From the NCBI GenBank assembly GCA_019022495.1, contig JAFEKR010000031.1, positions 708,638 to 772,637 on the forward strand: 64,000 bases of DNA, read 5' to 3'. The DNA comes from Epichloe hybrida. Taxonomy: Eukaryota; Ascomycota; Sordariomycetes; Hypocreales; Clavicipitaceae. Positions 44,712 through 55,469 of this stretch are shown piece by piece. A model generated the notes under the pieces. The model was given only the letters and a program-made list of their open reading frames with translations, had not been told where the DNA came from and did not search any database. A program made the position numbers and the translations under genes. Each line of letters starts with the position of its first letter. Within the stretch, counting starts at the first letter, position 1.

Positions 44712-45766
44712 TGTGAGAGGTGAAGAAGAGGATGAGGATGAGGATGAGAATCAAGGTGTGAACTATGCCAGGAGGATGATGGGGCATGAATGAACAAGTC
44801 ACTCTATTTAATGGATGTGCGTGTCTGACGGGGGTTTTATGAATTATGAATGTCCATGTGGCCGTTGAAAATGGAGAGTAACTCGTTGGGGGATCGTTTG
44901 CTGGTTCATGACGTCCTACGGCTTTTTTTTAGCACCAAGACGAACTCAGGTACGGCACTTACTTGTCTGGTGGGTGGTATGTGATGTGGCTGGGCGATTG
45001 CGGGACATGCGGCATATGGAGTTGGAGCGGAAAAGGTCATGCATGTGTCGACGACTACATTGTGATGATGCCACCGATAAGTCGATCTGCTTTCAACTTG
45101 GGCACTCACATGACACGATGGCTCTCCATCCATCTGGTCAACCAGCCACGCCATCCATGGAATGCAAATGCATGAGCGGCAAAAAAGAAAAAAAAAGAAA
45201 AAAAAAAAGAAGTATCGTCCGACTGTTACCCATGTACATGTAGGTCGCGAGCCTACATATTGCATATACGATCCAGAACCGATCCTTATGCACACACCGC
45301 CGACCGGTCTTCAGCATTGCACCATGTTTCATGTTGAGATGAGGCCGGAGGAACGCCTCGTAGACATGGCTGACCTCGCCAATCGCTAAATCGAGCCCCG
45401 GCTTGGCAGTGCGGTCGGCACTTGCGATCCTGGATTTGTCGTTGATGAGAGTACGGATCCGTGCATGACATCTTTTGTGGTGGTTGACATGGCTGGCGCG
45501 ACTACGATGACGCGACTACGATGACGCGACTACGATGACGCGATGATCATTAGGATGACCGAAAGATGGAAGCATGTAGAGATGGCACGGCATAGTGAAA
45601 GGCGATGGATGGCGCGTAGAGGAAATCGATGAGTTACAGCAACATCTTTTCGGGTGGTACATGTTTTAGCTCATTGTCTTCAAGACGTCATGAATCATCA
45701 CAAGGGTTTTACGGACTAGAGTTCTCGACTTTTCGATGGACTCGGAGCTAAAGCGGTGTGTCTCTA
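44712..45766. promoter_or_regulatory. Opsin promoter and carB 3' flank, with 14-bp tandem repeat
   Basis: 1.05 kb. It holds three perfect copies of the 14-mer CGCGACTACGATGA followed by a partial copy (45497-45546), and an A-rich run at about 45181-45210. In fungi with this cluster the car genes are light-induced, so elements here may be regulatory. I cannot assign a specific binding site. Confidence 0.45.
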
Positions 45767-47715
45767 CTAAAGCCCACCCCCCATCCACTTCGGCACCCCA
45801 CGCCCGTCCGCCAGCGTCCGCATCCACATCCACACCCACACCCACACCCCCATCAACACCACCCCCATCAACGCCATTGCCCCCCATTGGCTCAACCCTC
45901 GCCCCAGTTTGTGCTCCACGTCCATGTGCATGTCAGCATCATCATCATTCTCCTTCCCATTCTCATTCTCCCTTTGCTGCCTCTCCCACGGCTTGTGCAT
46001 CCCAAGTTCCTCCAGCACCTGGTCCGCCGTCAGCTTGCTCCCAGCCAAACAGATGGGCATCCCCGCACCAGGATGCGTGCTCGACCCGACGAAATAACAT
46101 CCTTCATAGTCGGCATGTTTCGTGCGCGGCCGGAAGCTCAGCACGTTGAAGAAGCTGTGGCTGAGTCCAAGGATGGCCCCTTTGTCCAGGTTGAAGCGGT
46201 CTCTCCATGTCGCAGGCGTGTTGACCATTTCGTGGCGGATGCACTTCCGCAAGCTGGTGCCGGTGCGTGCTTCCACGGTGGCGAGCACGTGTTCTCTTGC
46301 GCGAGACACCATGCCGGTCCAGTCTTGGTCTTGACTGGTCATTGCATCGTTGCTCTGATGTTGCAAATGGCCCACGGGCACGAGCACGACGAGCGCATCT
46401 GTCCCTGCTGGCGCGGCGGTAGGATCAACCCGCGACGGAACGTTCAAGTAGAACGACGGCTCGTCCGGCATATCCTGTCTTGCAAAAATGGCATCGAACG
46501 ACTCGCGATACTCGTCTGCGAGAAAAATATTGTGTGCGTGAAGCTCAGGAACCTGCCTGTCGAGCGCCCAGTAAAACGAGATGGAACTGCACGACACCTT
46601 TCGCTCGTTTAGTCGCTCCGCGCGTCGCGATGGCGGGAACAGGTTCTTCGTCGCGTAGACGAGATCGGCATTCACGATGACCACGTCGGCAGCCACGCGC
46701 TCACCCGACTCGAGAACGACGCCTCTCGCTCGCTTCAAATCTTCGTCGAGCATCACCTGTGCCACGGGCGTGTTCATCCGATACGTTACGCCTAATCGCA
46801 CGCCGACGTTGACGAGCGCCTCGATCACCTTGTGAAATCCACCTTTGGGATACCAAACACCCTCTGCCAGCTCCGTGTACTGCAGGAGAGAATACGTTCC
46901 CGGTGCTTCAAATGGCGACATGCCCATGTACATGCTCGCAAAGGTAAAGACCCTCCTGAGCCTTTCTGTCCTAAAGTATCGCGCCGCACGCGCATACATG
47001 CTTTCAAAAGGATGTAGCGTAAGCACGTGCCGGAGGAAACTCGGCCGTAGCATGGACAGCAGTGACGTGAAATTCCGGTGCAGAACATGGCGCACGGAAA
47101 GTTCGTAATGCCGATGCGATTCGGCCAGGAAGGCAAAGTAGCGCTCAAACCCATCTGCTCCTTCGTATTTCTCTACCTGGCCTTTCATCCGCGCAAGGTC
47201 AGTGGACAGTTCGAAGTTGGAGCCATCATGAAAGTGAACAGTGTAGTTTGGCTCGCATTTGAAAAGGTGCACGTCTTCAGCCTCCAGAGAGGTGTCGAGG
47301 TCCCTGAACGCTTCGATGAAGAGGCGTGGGAGGAGGAGTAGTGAAGGGCCTTGGTCGAAGCGCTGGGGGACGGACGTGTTAGCTTTGATGGCTACTCACC
47401 TGAAACACTTGGACAGATCTGGTCTTGATTTTCAACTTACGTAGCCGTCGTGGTGAAGCAAGGAGCAGCGACCGCCTGTGAATTCATTCTTTTCAAAGAC
47501 GGTGACGGCGAAGCCTGCTTTGGCGAGACGGGCTGCTGTTGAGACGCCTCCGATGCCGGCGCCTAACTCTTGTTAGCTTTGAGATGCTGAAGAAAAGAAA
47601 TTGGAGGGAAACGTGTTATAATAGGGATTCAACGGGAATGGGGGACGGGACTGGAGTTCTGCGAACCTATTACTATGGCAGTTGGCTTTTCGCCTAAAGA
47701 CTTGTTGTCCGCCAT
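45767..47715 (-). CDS. carB: Phytoene desaturase (carotene desaturase CarB/Al-1)
   Basis: Three exons: 47667-47715, 47441-47562, 45767-47362, giving 588 aa, matching the ~590-aa fungal enzymes. The N-terminus carries the FAD-binding fold IVIGAGIGGVSTAARLAKAG, then FAVTVFEKNEFTGGRCS. Further blocks are RFDQGPSLLLLPRLF, MYMGMSPFEAPGTYSLLQYT and GVWYPKGGFHKVIEALVNVG. The C-terminal bacterial-type phytoene desaturase signature is CYFVGSSTHPGAGMPICLAG then SKLTADQVLEELG. A hydrophobic C-terminal helix (ALMGVVLMGVWVWVWMWM) suits membrane attachment. The enzyme introduces the double bonds that convert phytoene to neurosporene/lycopene/torulene intermediates. The sequence reads open, so it is apparently functional, unlike its neighbour carRA. 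It lies between the opsin and carRA, transcribed in the same direction. Confidence 0.94.
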
Positions 47716-47771
47716 TATGCTCTTTGGTGTGTGATGTCACCCCCCTGGATGACGGGGATACGCTTGACAAG

Positions 47772-47805
<34 letters not shown>

Positions 47806-48046
47806 AACGGGAGATTTTTTTTTAGCAATGGAATAGAAGAAATGGACTCGGCTGCATTGTCTATCTGGGTCACTTTGCTAGAGTAGCGCAAAGGCTATAA
47901 ATCGATGTGAACTGATGTGCCACATGTGCATTTCTGTCGTGTCGTCATACATTTCCCGTATATCCATCCGCATTGCAATCAATCTCAATCTCAATCTCAC
48001 CGTCTCACCGTCTCACCGTCTCACCTCACCTCACCTCACTAGTCAA
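47716..48046. other. carB promoter / carRA 3' flank
   Basis: 331 bp with an A run of about 30 nt at 47771-47804, and CTCACCGT/CTCACC short tandem repeats at about 47994-48038. Confidence 0.5.
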
Positions 48047-49930
48047 CTACGCATGCAACGCCCGCCAACCCACCCGCACCCTCTGCACAACCGGCACCGT
48101 CGCACGACCAGCTCTCACACGACACTCTCCCTCTCCCCCTCCCTCTCCCCCTCCCCGTCTCAACACCCGCCCGATCTCCATGTAGCTCTCAACAGCTACG
48201 CGCATCGGCCCGCGCACCTCGCTGGGCAAAGCGTCAATTGCACCCCTGTTGTCGCGATAAATGCCATCCGCCTCGTCGAGTAGCCTCTCACGCAGGCCCA
48301 GCACCGCGGCAGACGTGGGATTGGCCAAAACATCATCTGGGCTGAGCTTCTGCTGCGTGAGCCACGTCGTGGGCAAGTACACGCGGTTCATGGCCGCGTC
48401 GACGGAAATGTCGCGCGCCATGTTGACGTACTGGAGGGCGATGCCCATGCGTCTGCCCGACGTGACAAGATGGCCGTGCATGCTCCGCGGTATCGGTGTC
48501 GTCGTATTGTGTAGAATCAGCTCGATGCAGAGCTCTGCCACCGTGCCTGCTACGCACGCTGCGTATTCAGAGACATGTGCCTCATCCTGAATGGGCCACG
48601 CTGTGCCCAAATCGTTGTTGAAGCGCAAGTCTGTCTCGAACCCATCGAGGAGACGGTACAGAGGCACGCTGGGCAAGTACGTCGGCAGATGCAAGAGCGC
48701 AGAGCGTGCATCCTCGGGAAACGACGTGACGCCTCTTTTCAAAACAACAGGGGCGTTGCTCATCCTCTCTTTTCCATCGTCCCCCGCGTCGAAGACGGCA
48801 TCCAAGTACTCCCTCAGCTTGGCAACGTGCTCAAACGCCTCTTTCGACGTCTTGGCATTGTCCACCAAGTCATCCGCTACCCGGCAAAACGAGTACAAGA
48901 GCACGAGGTCGATCCGCGTTCGCCCGCTGAAAAAGGCGCTGGCAAAGTGGAAGCTGCGGCTTTTCCTGCGCAGTCGCTCCACCGCGTCGCGAATGGCATG
49001 TATTCGACCGTGGTCGTACTGCGCACTGCTCAAGACCAATGCACGTATGAGGAGCGCGGGGGACGGCGTGGCCGCGATGCGTGGAAATGTCGAGGCGTTC
49101 GCGTCAAGTATTGCGACGGCGTGATCGAATGCCACGAGTCCAAACACGATGAGCGTGTTCGTCGCCAGGAAGAAGATGGCTTCTTCGACCTCGAGCCCGC
49201 GCCAGACGTAGATGCCCAGCTTGTCCCACTGGCGATGACCCAGGTGCCGCGTCGCAGGGCGATGGTGTCGACAACCCAGAGGTACAGCGTCGGTAGGACG
49301 ATGGGGAGAAGCGTGGTCGACAACGGCAGCCTCTGGATCATGTAGCCCGACAGACCCCAGAGCAAGAGTGCGAAGGGACCGGCCCAGACGAGAATAAGGC
49401 CGAGATACGTCGTCCCTTGGCCCCCGTGCGCCATCATCCATGCCCCGAGGGAAATGACGGTGGCCATGACAGCAAATATGCCGTGTTTGAGTGCGGCTTC
49501 GTGAGTGCCGCCGTCGTCGTTCGACTTGCATCTTTGAGCGGGGAGTAGATATGCCGCGTGCGTGACAGTCTTGCTGAGAAAAAGGTACAGGATGCTGGTA
49601 TTGTACGCCTGTATGACGAAGAAGAAGAGCTCCTCGGCGGGAATGTCGAATAGCTTGGGACCGACAATGACGTGAGGCGGGTACGTCCAGATTTCCTGGT
49701 GTATGAGGTACGAGTCCCATGGTATCGTTGCAATGACAGCAATGGACACCAAAAATGCGACGCGGTACAGATCCAGCCGAGTAGAGATGCCGCGGTAGAA
49801 AAATGTCAGAATGACTGCTGGCGGAATAGTATATTTGACGTGTCTGCCCTTCCCCCCCCTTTTTCAGCATGTGGTAAACGCGGTTTTGTATATAAACTCC
49901 AACTTACACCAAGGCATAGTCAAAGCCCAT
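48047..49930 (-). CDS. carRA: Bifunctional lycopene cyclase/phytoene synthase, one-base frameshift
   Basis: Two exons, 49908-49930 and 48047-49843; adding one base gives 606 aa, the family size. The cyclase half (MGFDYALV joined to HVKYTIPPAVILTFFYRG, then WDSYLIHQEIWTYPPHVIVG, PKLFDIPAEELFFFVIQAYN) runs to RGTWVIASGT. There the frame breaks: AGTGGGACAAG at 49230-49220 lacks one base relative to the expected SGTKLG. The next frame carries KLGIYVWRGLEVEEAIFFLA and the synthase half: YSFCRVADDLVDNA (first Asp motif), GTAWPIQDEAHVSEYAACVA, YVNMARDISVDAAMNRVYLP and the end RAGRATVPVVQRV. As written, translation leaves the frame and stops at 49030, losing the synthase. A 47-nt GT/AG excision (GTTGTC...GCCAG) would restore frame but removes conserved VDTIALRRGTWVI and lacks a branch site. 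Sequencing error is the other possibility. Confidence 0.85.
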
Positions 49931-50721
49931 GATTTAGACCAGCGCCGCGACAATGGAGACACCGTGAACTTGTTCTGTTCTGTTCTGTGCTGTAAGAATG
50001 GTTTTTTCAACGCACTAAGACGCCAACGAATCAAGACTGGCTGCGATTCCAAAGTGGTGGTGTCTATGGAGCATAAATTGGAGAAAGAAACCAGACGACG
50101 TCTGAACTCGCCATGGATAACCCAAATGTCTGAGTGTGGCATCTAGCATCTGCCCTCTCTCTGCCATCTCATATCTGGCATCAAGTAAGGTCGTCATGAC
50201 CAAGAACTTCTTGAACTGCACATGCACACCGGGGCGTGTAGAGATAACTCCCGCCTTTCCGCACCGAGCGCTAGCTCTGTCGGACCATTTCTCGTCATCG
50301 TGCCATCGCCTCGCCATGGACGACGTCAGCATGTTGAAGCGAGCACATGCCTACCGTGGCATGCAGCCGTGATCTTTGTGATCCACTTTGCTTTACTAGG
50401 CTTCGTCGTGCGTATCTTCATCATAACAGTCAGTCACACCGTCTCGCAGATAGCGACATGAGATGAAAGCGTGCTACGGCCGATCGGGAACTTGTCCGGG
50501 AGTTATGACGCGTAGTTTTCTGGCACAGGAATCGCAAACATTGCTATTGCAAAATTCTTCGTACCATGCTTCGTCGCACCGGTAGTACATCTCAAACCAT
50601 TGTAATACCGTTGAAGATATACCTGCATCGACGCCATGAAATATACTCGTGCACCTTCTGAAGTGCAAGCTTGAGCGTGTTCCAGGACCAAACGGCTCGC
50701 AGAACGGACGTGCTCACGAAG
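49931..50721. promoter_or_regulatory. Divergent carRA/carX promoter
   Basis: About 0.79 kb between the divergent starts of carRA and carX. In the Fusarium cluster these two genes share a light-regulated intergenic region. I see no unambiguous element, and small frames here are not supported. Confidence 0.5.
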
Positions 50722-52888
50722 ATGTATCATCCTTCAGAGGCATTGTCCTCCGTTTCGGCCGTTACACTCGCCTTGTTCATCTGCGTAACCACCACATCGA
50801 GTATACTAACATGGACGTGGCTCAACAAAGACAAAGACAAGAAAGAAAGAACCGTGCCACATCCGTGAGTCTTTCCTTGTCCCCCCTCACACGGCAAACC
50901 ACCCATCGACTACTCACTCAAGCTTGACTAAAAGCACAATTAACAATGTGCGCAGATACCTGCAAGGCAACTTTGCGCCAATACAAACGACTCGTCCCCT
51001 TACACCCTGCAAATACACAGGCACACTCCCTCGCGAGCTCAGAGGCGGTCAATACGTACGCAACGGCGGCAACCCGGTGACCAACGACCATCTCGGCCGC
51101 GATGCGCACTGGTTCGACGGCGACGGGATGCTCAGCGGCGTAGCCTTCATCGAGAGCGACAGCGATGATGCAGTCGTACCGCATTTCGTAAATCAATTCA
51201 TCCTCACAGATGTGTACTTGTCCCTGTCCTCCATGACGACACCACTTCGAACGCCCATCTTGCCGTCCATCGCGACGCTCATTGACCCTCTTTCAACCTT
51301 GTACACCATCACATCACGCATTCTACGAACGGTTTCGCTCGTCGTGCTATCGCACTTGCCGGGATCACTACACCCAATCAAAAAGATCTCGGTCGCGAAC
51401 ACGGGTGTTTTGTATCATGATGGCCGGGCTTTGGCGACGTGTGAGTCTGGACCGCCCATGCGCATCGCGCTGCCGACGCTGGATACTATTGGCTGGTTCA
51501 ATGGGCATCATGCAGAAGGCGAGGGCCAAGGCCAAGGCCAAGGCCAAGGCCAAGGCCAAGGCGAAGAAAACCACGAACCCATGGATACGGACATGGAAGC
51601 CGGGACTGGGGCGGATGCAGTAGTAATCGGTGGTACTGGGCCGTTGTCGTTCATGCGTCAATGGACGACAGCTCATCCTCGCTCAGATCCTGTGACGGGG
51701 GAACTGCTGCTCTTCCACTCGACGTTCATCGCGCCCTTTGTGCGGTACTCTGTCATTCCGGCGGAACAAGATTCCCGCAAGACTTTGCCACGACCACGAC
51801 TCCTCAACGCTGCCGTGCCGGGCATCTCATCTCCCAAGATGATGCACGATTTCGGCGTCTCGCCCACACACACAATCATCATGGACCTGCCCCTCTCGCT
51901 TGCGCCGCAGAACCTCGCGCGCAATCTGCCCGTCGTGTCATACGATCCGTCTTCTCCCTCAAGGTTCGGCATCTTCCCGCGCTACTCGCCCCAGACTGTG
52001 CGCTGGTTCCATACCGACCCGTGCTGCATCTTCCATACCGCCAACACGTGGGACTCCCCGGACGCCGTGCACCTGCTGGCATGTCGACTGACGTCGCCAT
52101 CACTCATCTTCTCAGCCGGTGGGATTCCCGTGGCCCCGGCCAAAGATGACCAGTGCCGTCTATACTATTACCAGTTCCCACGGGACGCCTCTTCCCAAAG
52201 CATTACACACGAGTGGGCTCTCCTCTCACTACCGTTTGAGTTCCCCTCGGTCCCGGATGCAATGTCCATGAGTCCAGCGCGGTACATATACGGGTGCAGC
52301 TCCGCGTCGAATTTCTCCGCGGCGCTAGGCCGAGCCGTCAAGATTGACGCCCTCGTCAGAGTTGATGTGCAGCAGCTTATTGCGCGGGGCATTGATGATC
52401 CGCCTGCCGCCAGGGTGACGGGGTGCGTCGACACGCGATCACTCGACGAGATTGCATCTTCGTCCGATCCGAATGACCCCGTGCGCGTCTTTCAACTACC
52501 AGCGGGCTGGTACGCGCAAGAGCCGCGGTTCGTGCCGCGGGATGGAGGTGGCGAGGAAGACGGGTGGTTGCTGACGTATGTTTTCGATGAGTCGCAGCTG
52601 GATGAGCATGGCAACGTGGGTGTTGATGCCGTGAGTGAGCTGTGGATCATCGATGCGCCGAGGATGAATGCGGGGATGCGCGCCGTTGTTGCGAGAGTGC
52701 GGCTGCCGCAGCGGGTGCCGTATGGGTTGCACGGGAGCTGGTTCTCCAGGGAAGAGGTCGATGGGCAGCGACCGTGGAATCATTCGAGGAGTTCGGAGTT
52801 GCGGGAGACGAGGAAGCTGGGACGGGAGGTTCATGAAGGCTTGTGGGGGAGAGCCAGGGATGTGTTGATATCCTCCTGCCTGGCATGA
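50722..52888 (+). CDS. carX: Retinal-forming carotenoid oxygenase CarX
   Basis: Two exons, 50722-50864 and 50923-52888, giving 702 aa, close to the ~700-aa CarX of Fusarium. The N-terminus has a hydrophobic segment (AVTLALFICVTTTSSIL). The carotenoid cleavage dioxygenase fold is shown by ELRGGQYVRNGGNPVTN and AHWFDGDGMLSG. Candidate iron-ligand histidines lie in TTAHPRSDPVTGELL, SSPKMMHDFGVSPTH, CCIFHTANTWD and PYGLHGSWF. CarX cleaves beta-carotene symmetrically to retinal, the opsin chromophore. A hexanucleotide expansion GGCCAA x6 (51524-51559) inserts (GQ)6 at about residue 248, in a surface loop. The reading frame is open, so the gene looks functional, although both its substrate supply (carRA) and its opsin client are damaged here. 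It lies 0.37 kb from the start of the AT-rich block. Confidence 0.93.
51524..51559 (+). repeat. GGCCAA hexamer x6 inside carX
   Basis: Six perfect in-frame copies encoding Gly-Gln repeats, flanked by GAG and GGCGAAGAA; a length-variable site is likely. Confidence 0.9.
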
Positions 52889-53260
52889 TCAGGGAAAGGG
52901 AAAGCGAAGCTTTGCCTGCGTTTTACATGAAGATGTCTGCGCATCAAGCCAGTCTAGTAAAGCGACATTTTTCATCCTAAAAAGACATGCTTCTTCATGT
53001 AGTGCGGCAGAGAGACTATTAGAACAGAAGCTACTATTTCCGCCGGGTATTGTAAGCAATGTAAATGCAGGACTCAAAAGGATGCGAAAGCACGCGGTAT
53101 GCGCATTTATCCCCCCATTTACTCCGTGGTGACCCTGCGCAAGGGCGAGATAAGTGGGGGTAAACTAGTAGGGCACCCGCCCTCTGACGGGTGGGGGCAG
53201 GTGCGAGGCACCTGGCCCACCTAGCACAAAAACCCCACTTAGCAGATTCTTTACTTTCTC
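52889..53260. other. Border between gene-rich DNA and AT-rich block
   Basis: 3' flank of carX. At about 53150-53240 there is a short inverted pair (TAAGTGGGG at about 53150 and CCCCACTTA at about 53233) around GC-rich sequence, after which base composition changes abruptly to over 75% A+T by eye. The CCCCACTT motif recurs at about 63596 next to repeat copies, suggesting an element end. Confidence 0.45.
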
Positions 53261-53614
53261 CCTAATTATTATCACGGAATTTAATTTTATAGTTAAATAA
53301 AGTCATAAAACCCTTATTTCTATTCTATTTAGTTCTTAGTAATCACGCTAGGAGTTAGTAATTTAAAGCTTCCTTAAGCTTACCTATAGTTAGAGTATTG
53401 CACTAAAACATGTAGTGTAGTGTAGTAACTACACTATAAACTACACTATACTATAAACTATACTAACTATAAGGGAAAAAAAACTACATTATACTAACTA
53501 TAAAAAAAAAAAAACTATAATATATTATACTACAAATTTTTTTTCCTAAACTACACTAACTATAAATACTATAAATATAGTATTAGACTTTTTATTAGTT
53601 ATTAGTATTATTAA

Positions 53615-53820
53615 GGTTAAAAGAAAGCTAGTTATATAAAAGCTTTTATTCTTACCTATTTTATTAAATTAGTTATAGAATTTATAATATTATATTATTT
53701 CAATAATTTTATTATAACTTAGTAAGGTTATATATAATATTATACTTTTTTTAATAATACTATTTAACTTAATGCTTTATTTTACTAATATAACTTAAAG
53801 AAAAACCTTCTTATTATATT
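53615..53820 (+). repeat. Left inverted-repeat arm
   Basis: Matches the reverse complement of 54780-54982 with scattered differences, mostly transitions and small indels. Confidence 0.7.
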
Positions 53821-53930
53821 ATTTACTATTTCTATGAATTATTTTATATTTCTATAAATTATTATTATTACTTATTTTAAAAAAACTATAAAAAGAACTA
53901 CTAGTAAACTTAATATAAGTAGCTTATTAT

Positions 53931-53970
53931 ATCTTATTATAGCTTATAATAGCTTATAATAGCTTATAAT
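53931..53970. repeat. 10-bp tandem repeat AGCTTATAAT
   Basis: About four copies; the same decamer family recurs as about seven copies at 62278-62346. Confidence 0.8.
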
Positions 53971-54084
53971 ACTAATATTACTAATATTACTAGTATTACT
54001 AAGATTACTAAGATTACTAAGATTACTAAGATTACTAAGATTACTAAGATTACTAAGATTACTAAGATTACTAAGATTACTAAG
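53971..54084 (+). repeat. 9-bp tandem repeat ACTAAGATT
   Basis: Nine to ten near-perfect copies preceded by about three degenerate ones (ACTAATATT). It lies inside the core of the inverted-repeat element. Confidence 0.88.
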
Positions 54085-54779
54085 TGTTAAAGTTTAATAA
54101 AAAATAAATAAATAAATAAATAACTTAAATATAAATACTAGTAATTATAAGTAAATTACTATAGTAAAAGCTATAGTTTTTAATAACTTAGTATTTTAAG
54201 GTTTTTAAAAATATTAATATTATAAAAATGTTTTCTCTTTTATGTTTTTTTTAAAATAATAATAAAAGTAAAATAATAGTAATTATAGTAATAATAGTAA
54301 TTAAGGTTATAAAAGTTATTAAAGCTTTTATAATAAGTATAGTATATTATATAAAACTAAGTCCTAGTATTATTTTTAAAAATAAGATAAACTTATTTTT
54401 TATAGCTTATTAAGCTATATAAGGTAATTAAAATAATACTATTAGTTATCTATTAATAAATTATAAATATTAGTCTATTATATTCTTTCTTTATATATTA
54501 TTATAATAAGATATATAAAGTTACTATATATAACTTCTTAAAGCTTTAGAATTATAAAGCTTAAAGTAATATTTAATTAGTTTAAATAGTAAATAAATAG
54601 TTTAAGCTTTTTTTAAGTTCTTATTATATTAATAATAATATTAAAGTACTAAGTATATATTCTATTAACTTCTATATATTTATTTAGATTTCTAATTTAA
54701 TTTAATTATATTAGTTTAAGGTATTTTTTAATTAAATTAATAATAATAATATAAAATAATTAATAATAATAGTAAATAA

Positions 54780-54982
54780 AATAATTAGAAGGTTTTTCTT
54801 AAAGTTATATTAGTAAAATAAAGTAATAAGTATAATAGTATTATTAAAAAGGTATAATATTATAAATAACCCTAGTTATAGTAAAATTCTTAAAAAAGGT
54901 AAATATTATAAATTCTATAACTAATTAAGTAAAATAGGTAATAATAAAAGCTTCTATATAACTAGCTTTCTTTTAATCCTTA
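54780..54982 (-). repeat. Right inverted-repeat arm
   Basis: Reverse-complement partner of 53615-53820. Confidence 0.7.
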
Positions 54983-55469
54983 TAATAACATTATATAATA
55001 AAAAGGCCCACTTTTTTTTACTAATACTATATTGTAGTTTTTGTAGTTAGTGTAGTTAGTAACTACACTAATTACACTACACTATAAGCAAAAAAAAACT
55101 ACAATACATTAACTACAAGGAAAAAAAACTACATTATAAATACAAGTTTTTCCAAAAAACTACACTAACTACACTACAAACAATACTCTGAGTGTAGCCT
55201 AGAGTATAGGACGTAGTTTTCCTTAAGTTATCTATTTATTATAGGGCATAACGCCTCTCTATCCTTATGCTAGCTAGCTTTACACTTACTATACCTTAGT
55301 GCTACCTTATAAAACTTAGTAATATATCCTATTTAGAAGTAGTTATAGCACTATCTAGGTTATAAGGTCTTATTATATAGTTTAGCTTAGAATAGCTTTG
55401 CTTTAAATACTATTTTATCTTAGCATATCTTATTAGTGTTTTTAACTTTAGCTAGTCTAAGAATTAAAG

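Larger units (their letters stand above)
53420..55190. mobile_element. Long-terminal-inverted-repeat element, RIP-degraded
   Basis: The left arm (about 53615-53820) reappears inverted at about 54780-54982. Shared blocks include AAAGAAAGCTAGTTATAT, TTAGTTATAGAATTTATAAT and TTTTACTAATATAACTT, in the same order on opposite strands. Weaker similarity continues outward into the ACTACACTA-type sequences at both ends, giving arms of roughly 400 bp around a ~0.95-kb core. I see no transposase. It resembles a non-autonomous DNA element or a large hairpin-forming repeat. Confidence 0.6.

Noticed and set aside
49225..49275. 47-nt intron (GTTGTC...GCCAG) in carRA
   Set aside because: It restores the frame but would delete the conserved VDTIALRRGTWVI block and has no CTAAC-like branch site; kept only as an alternative to the frameshift.
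48575..49345. 256-aa plus-strand frame opposite carRA
   Set aside because: Antisense to phytoene synthase with no recognisable motif.
53940..54090. CRISPR-like array
   Set aside because: Pure 9- and 10-bp tandem repeats without spacers, in a eukaryotic genome.
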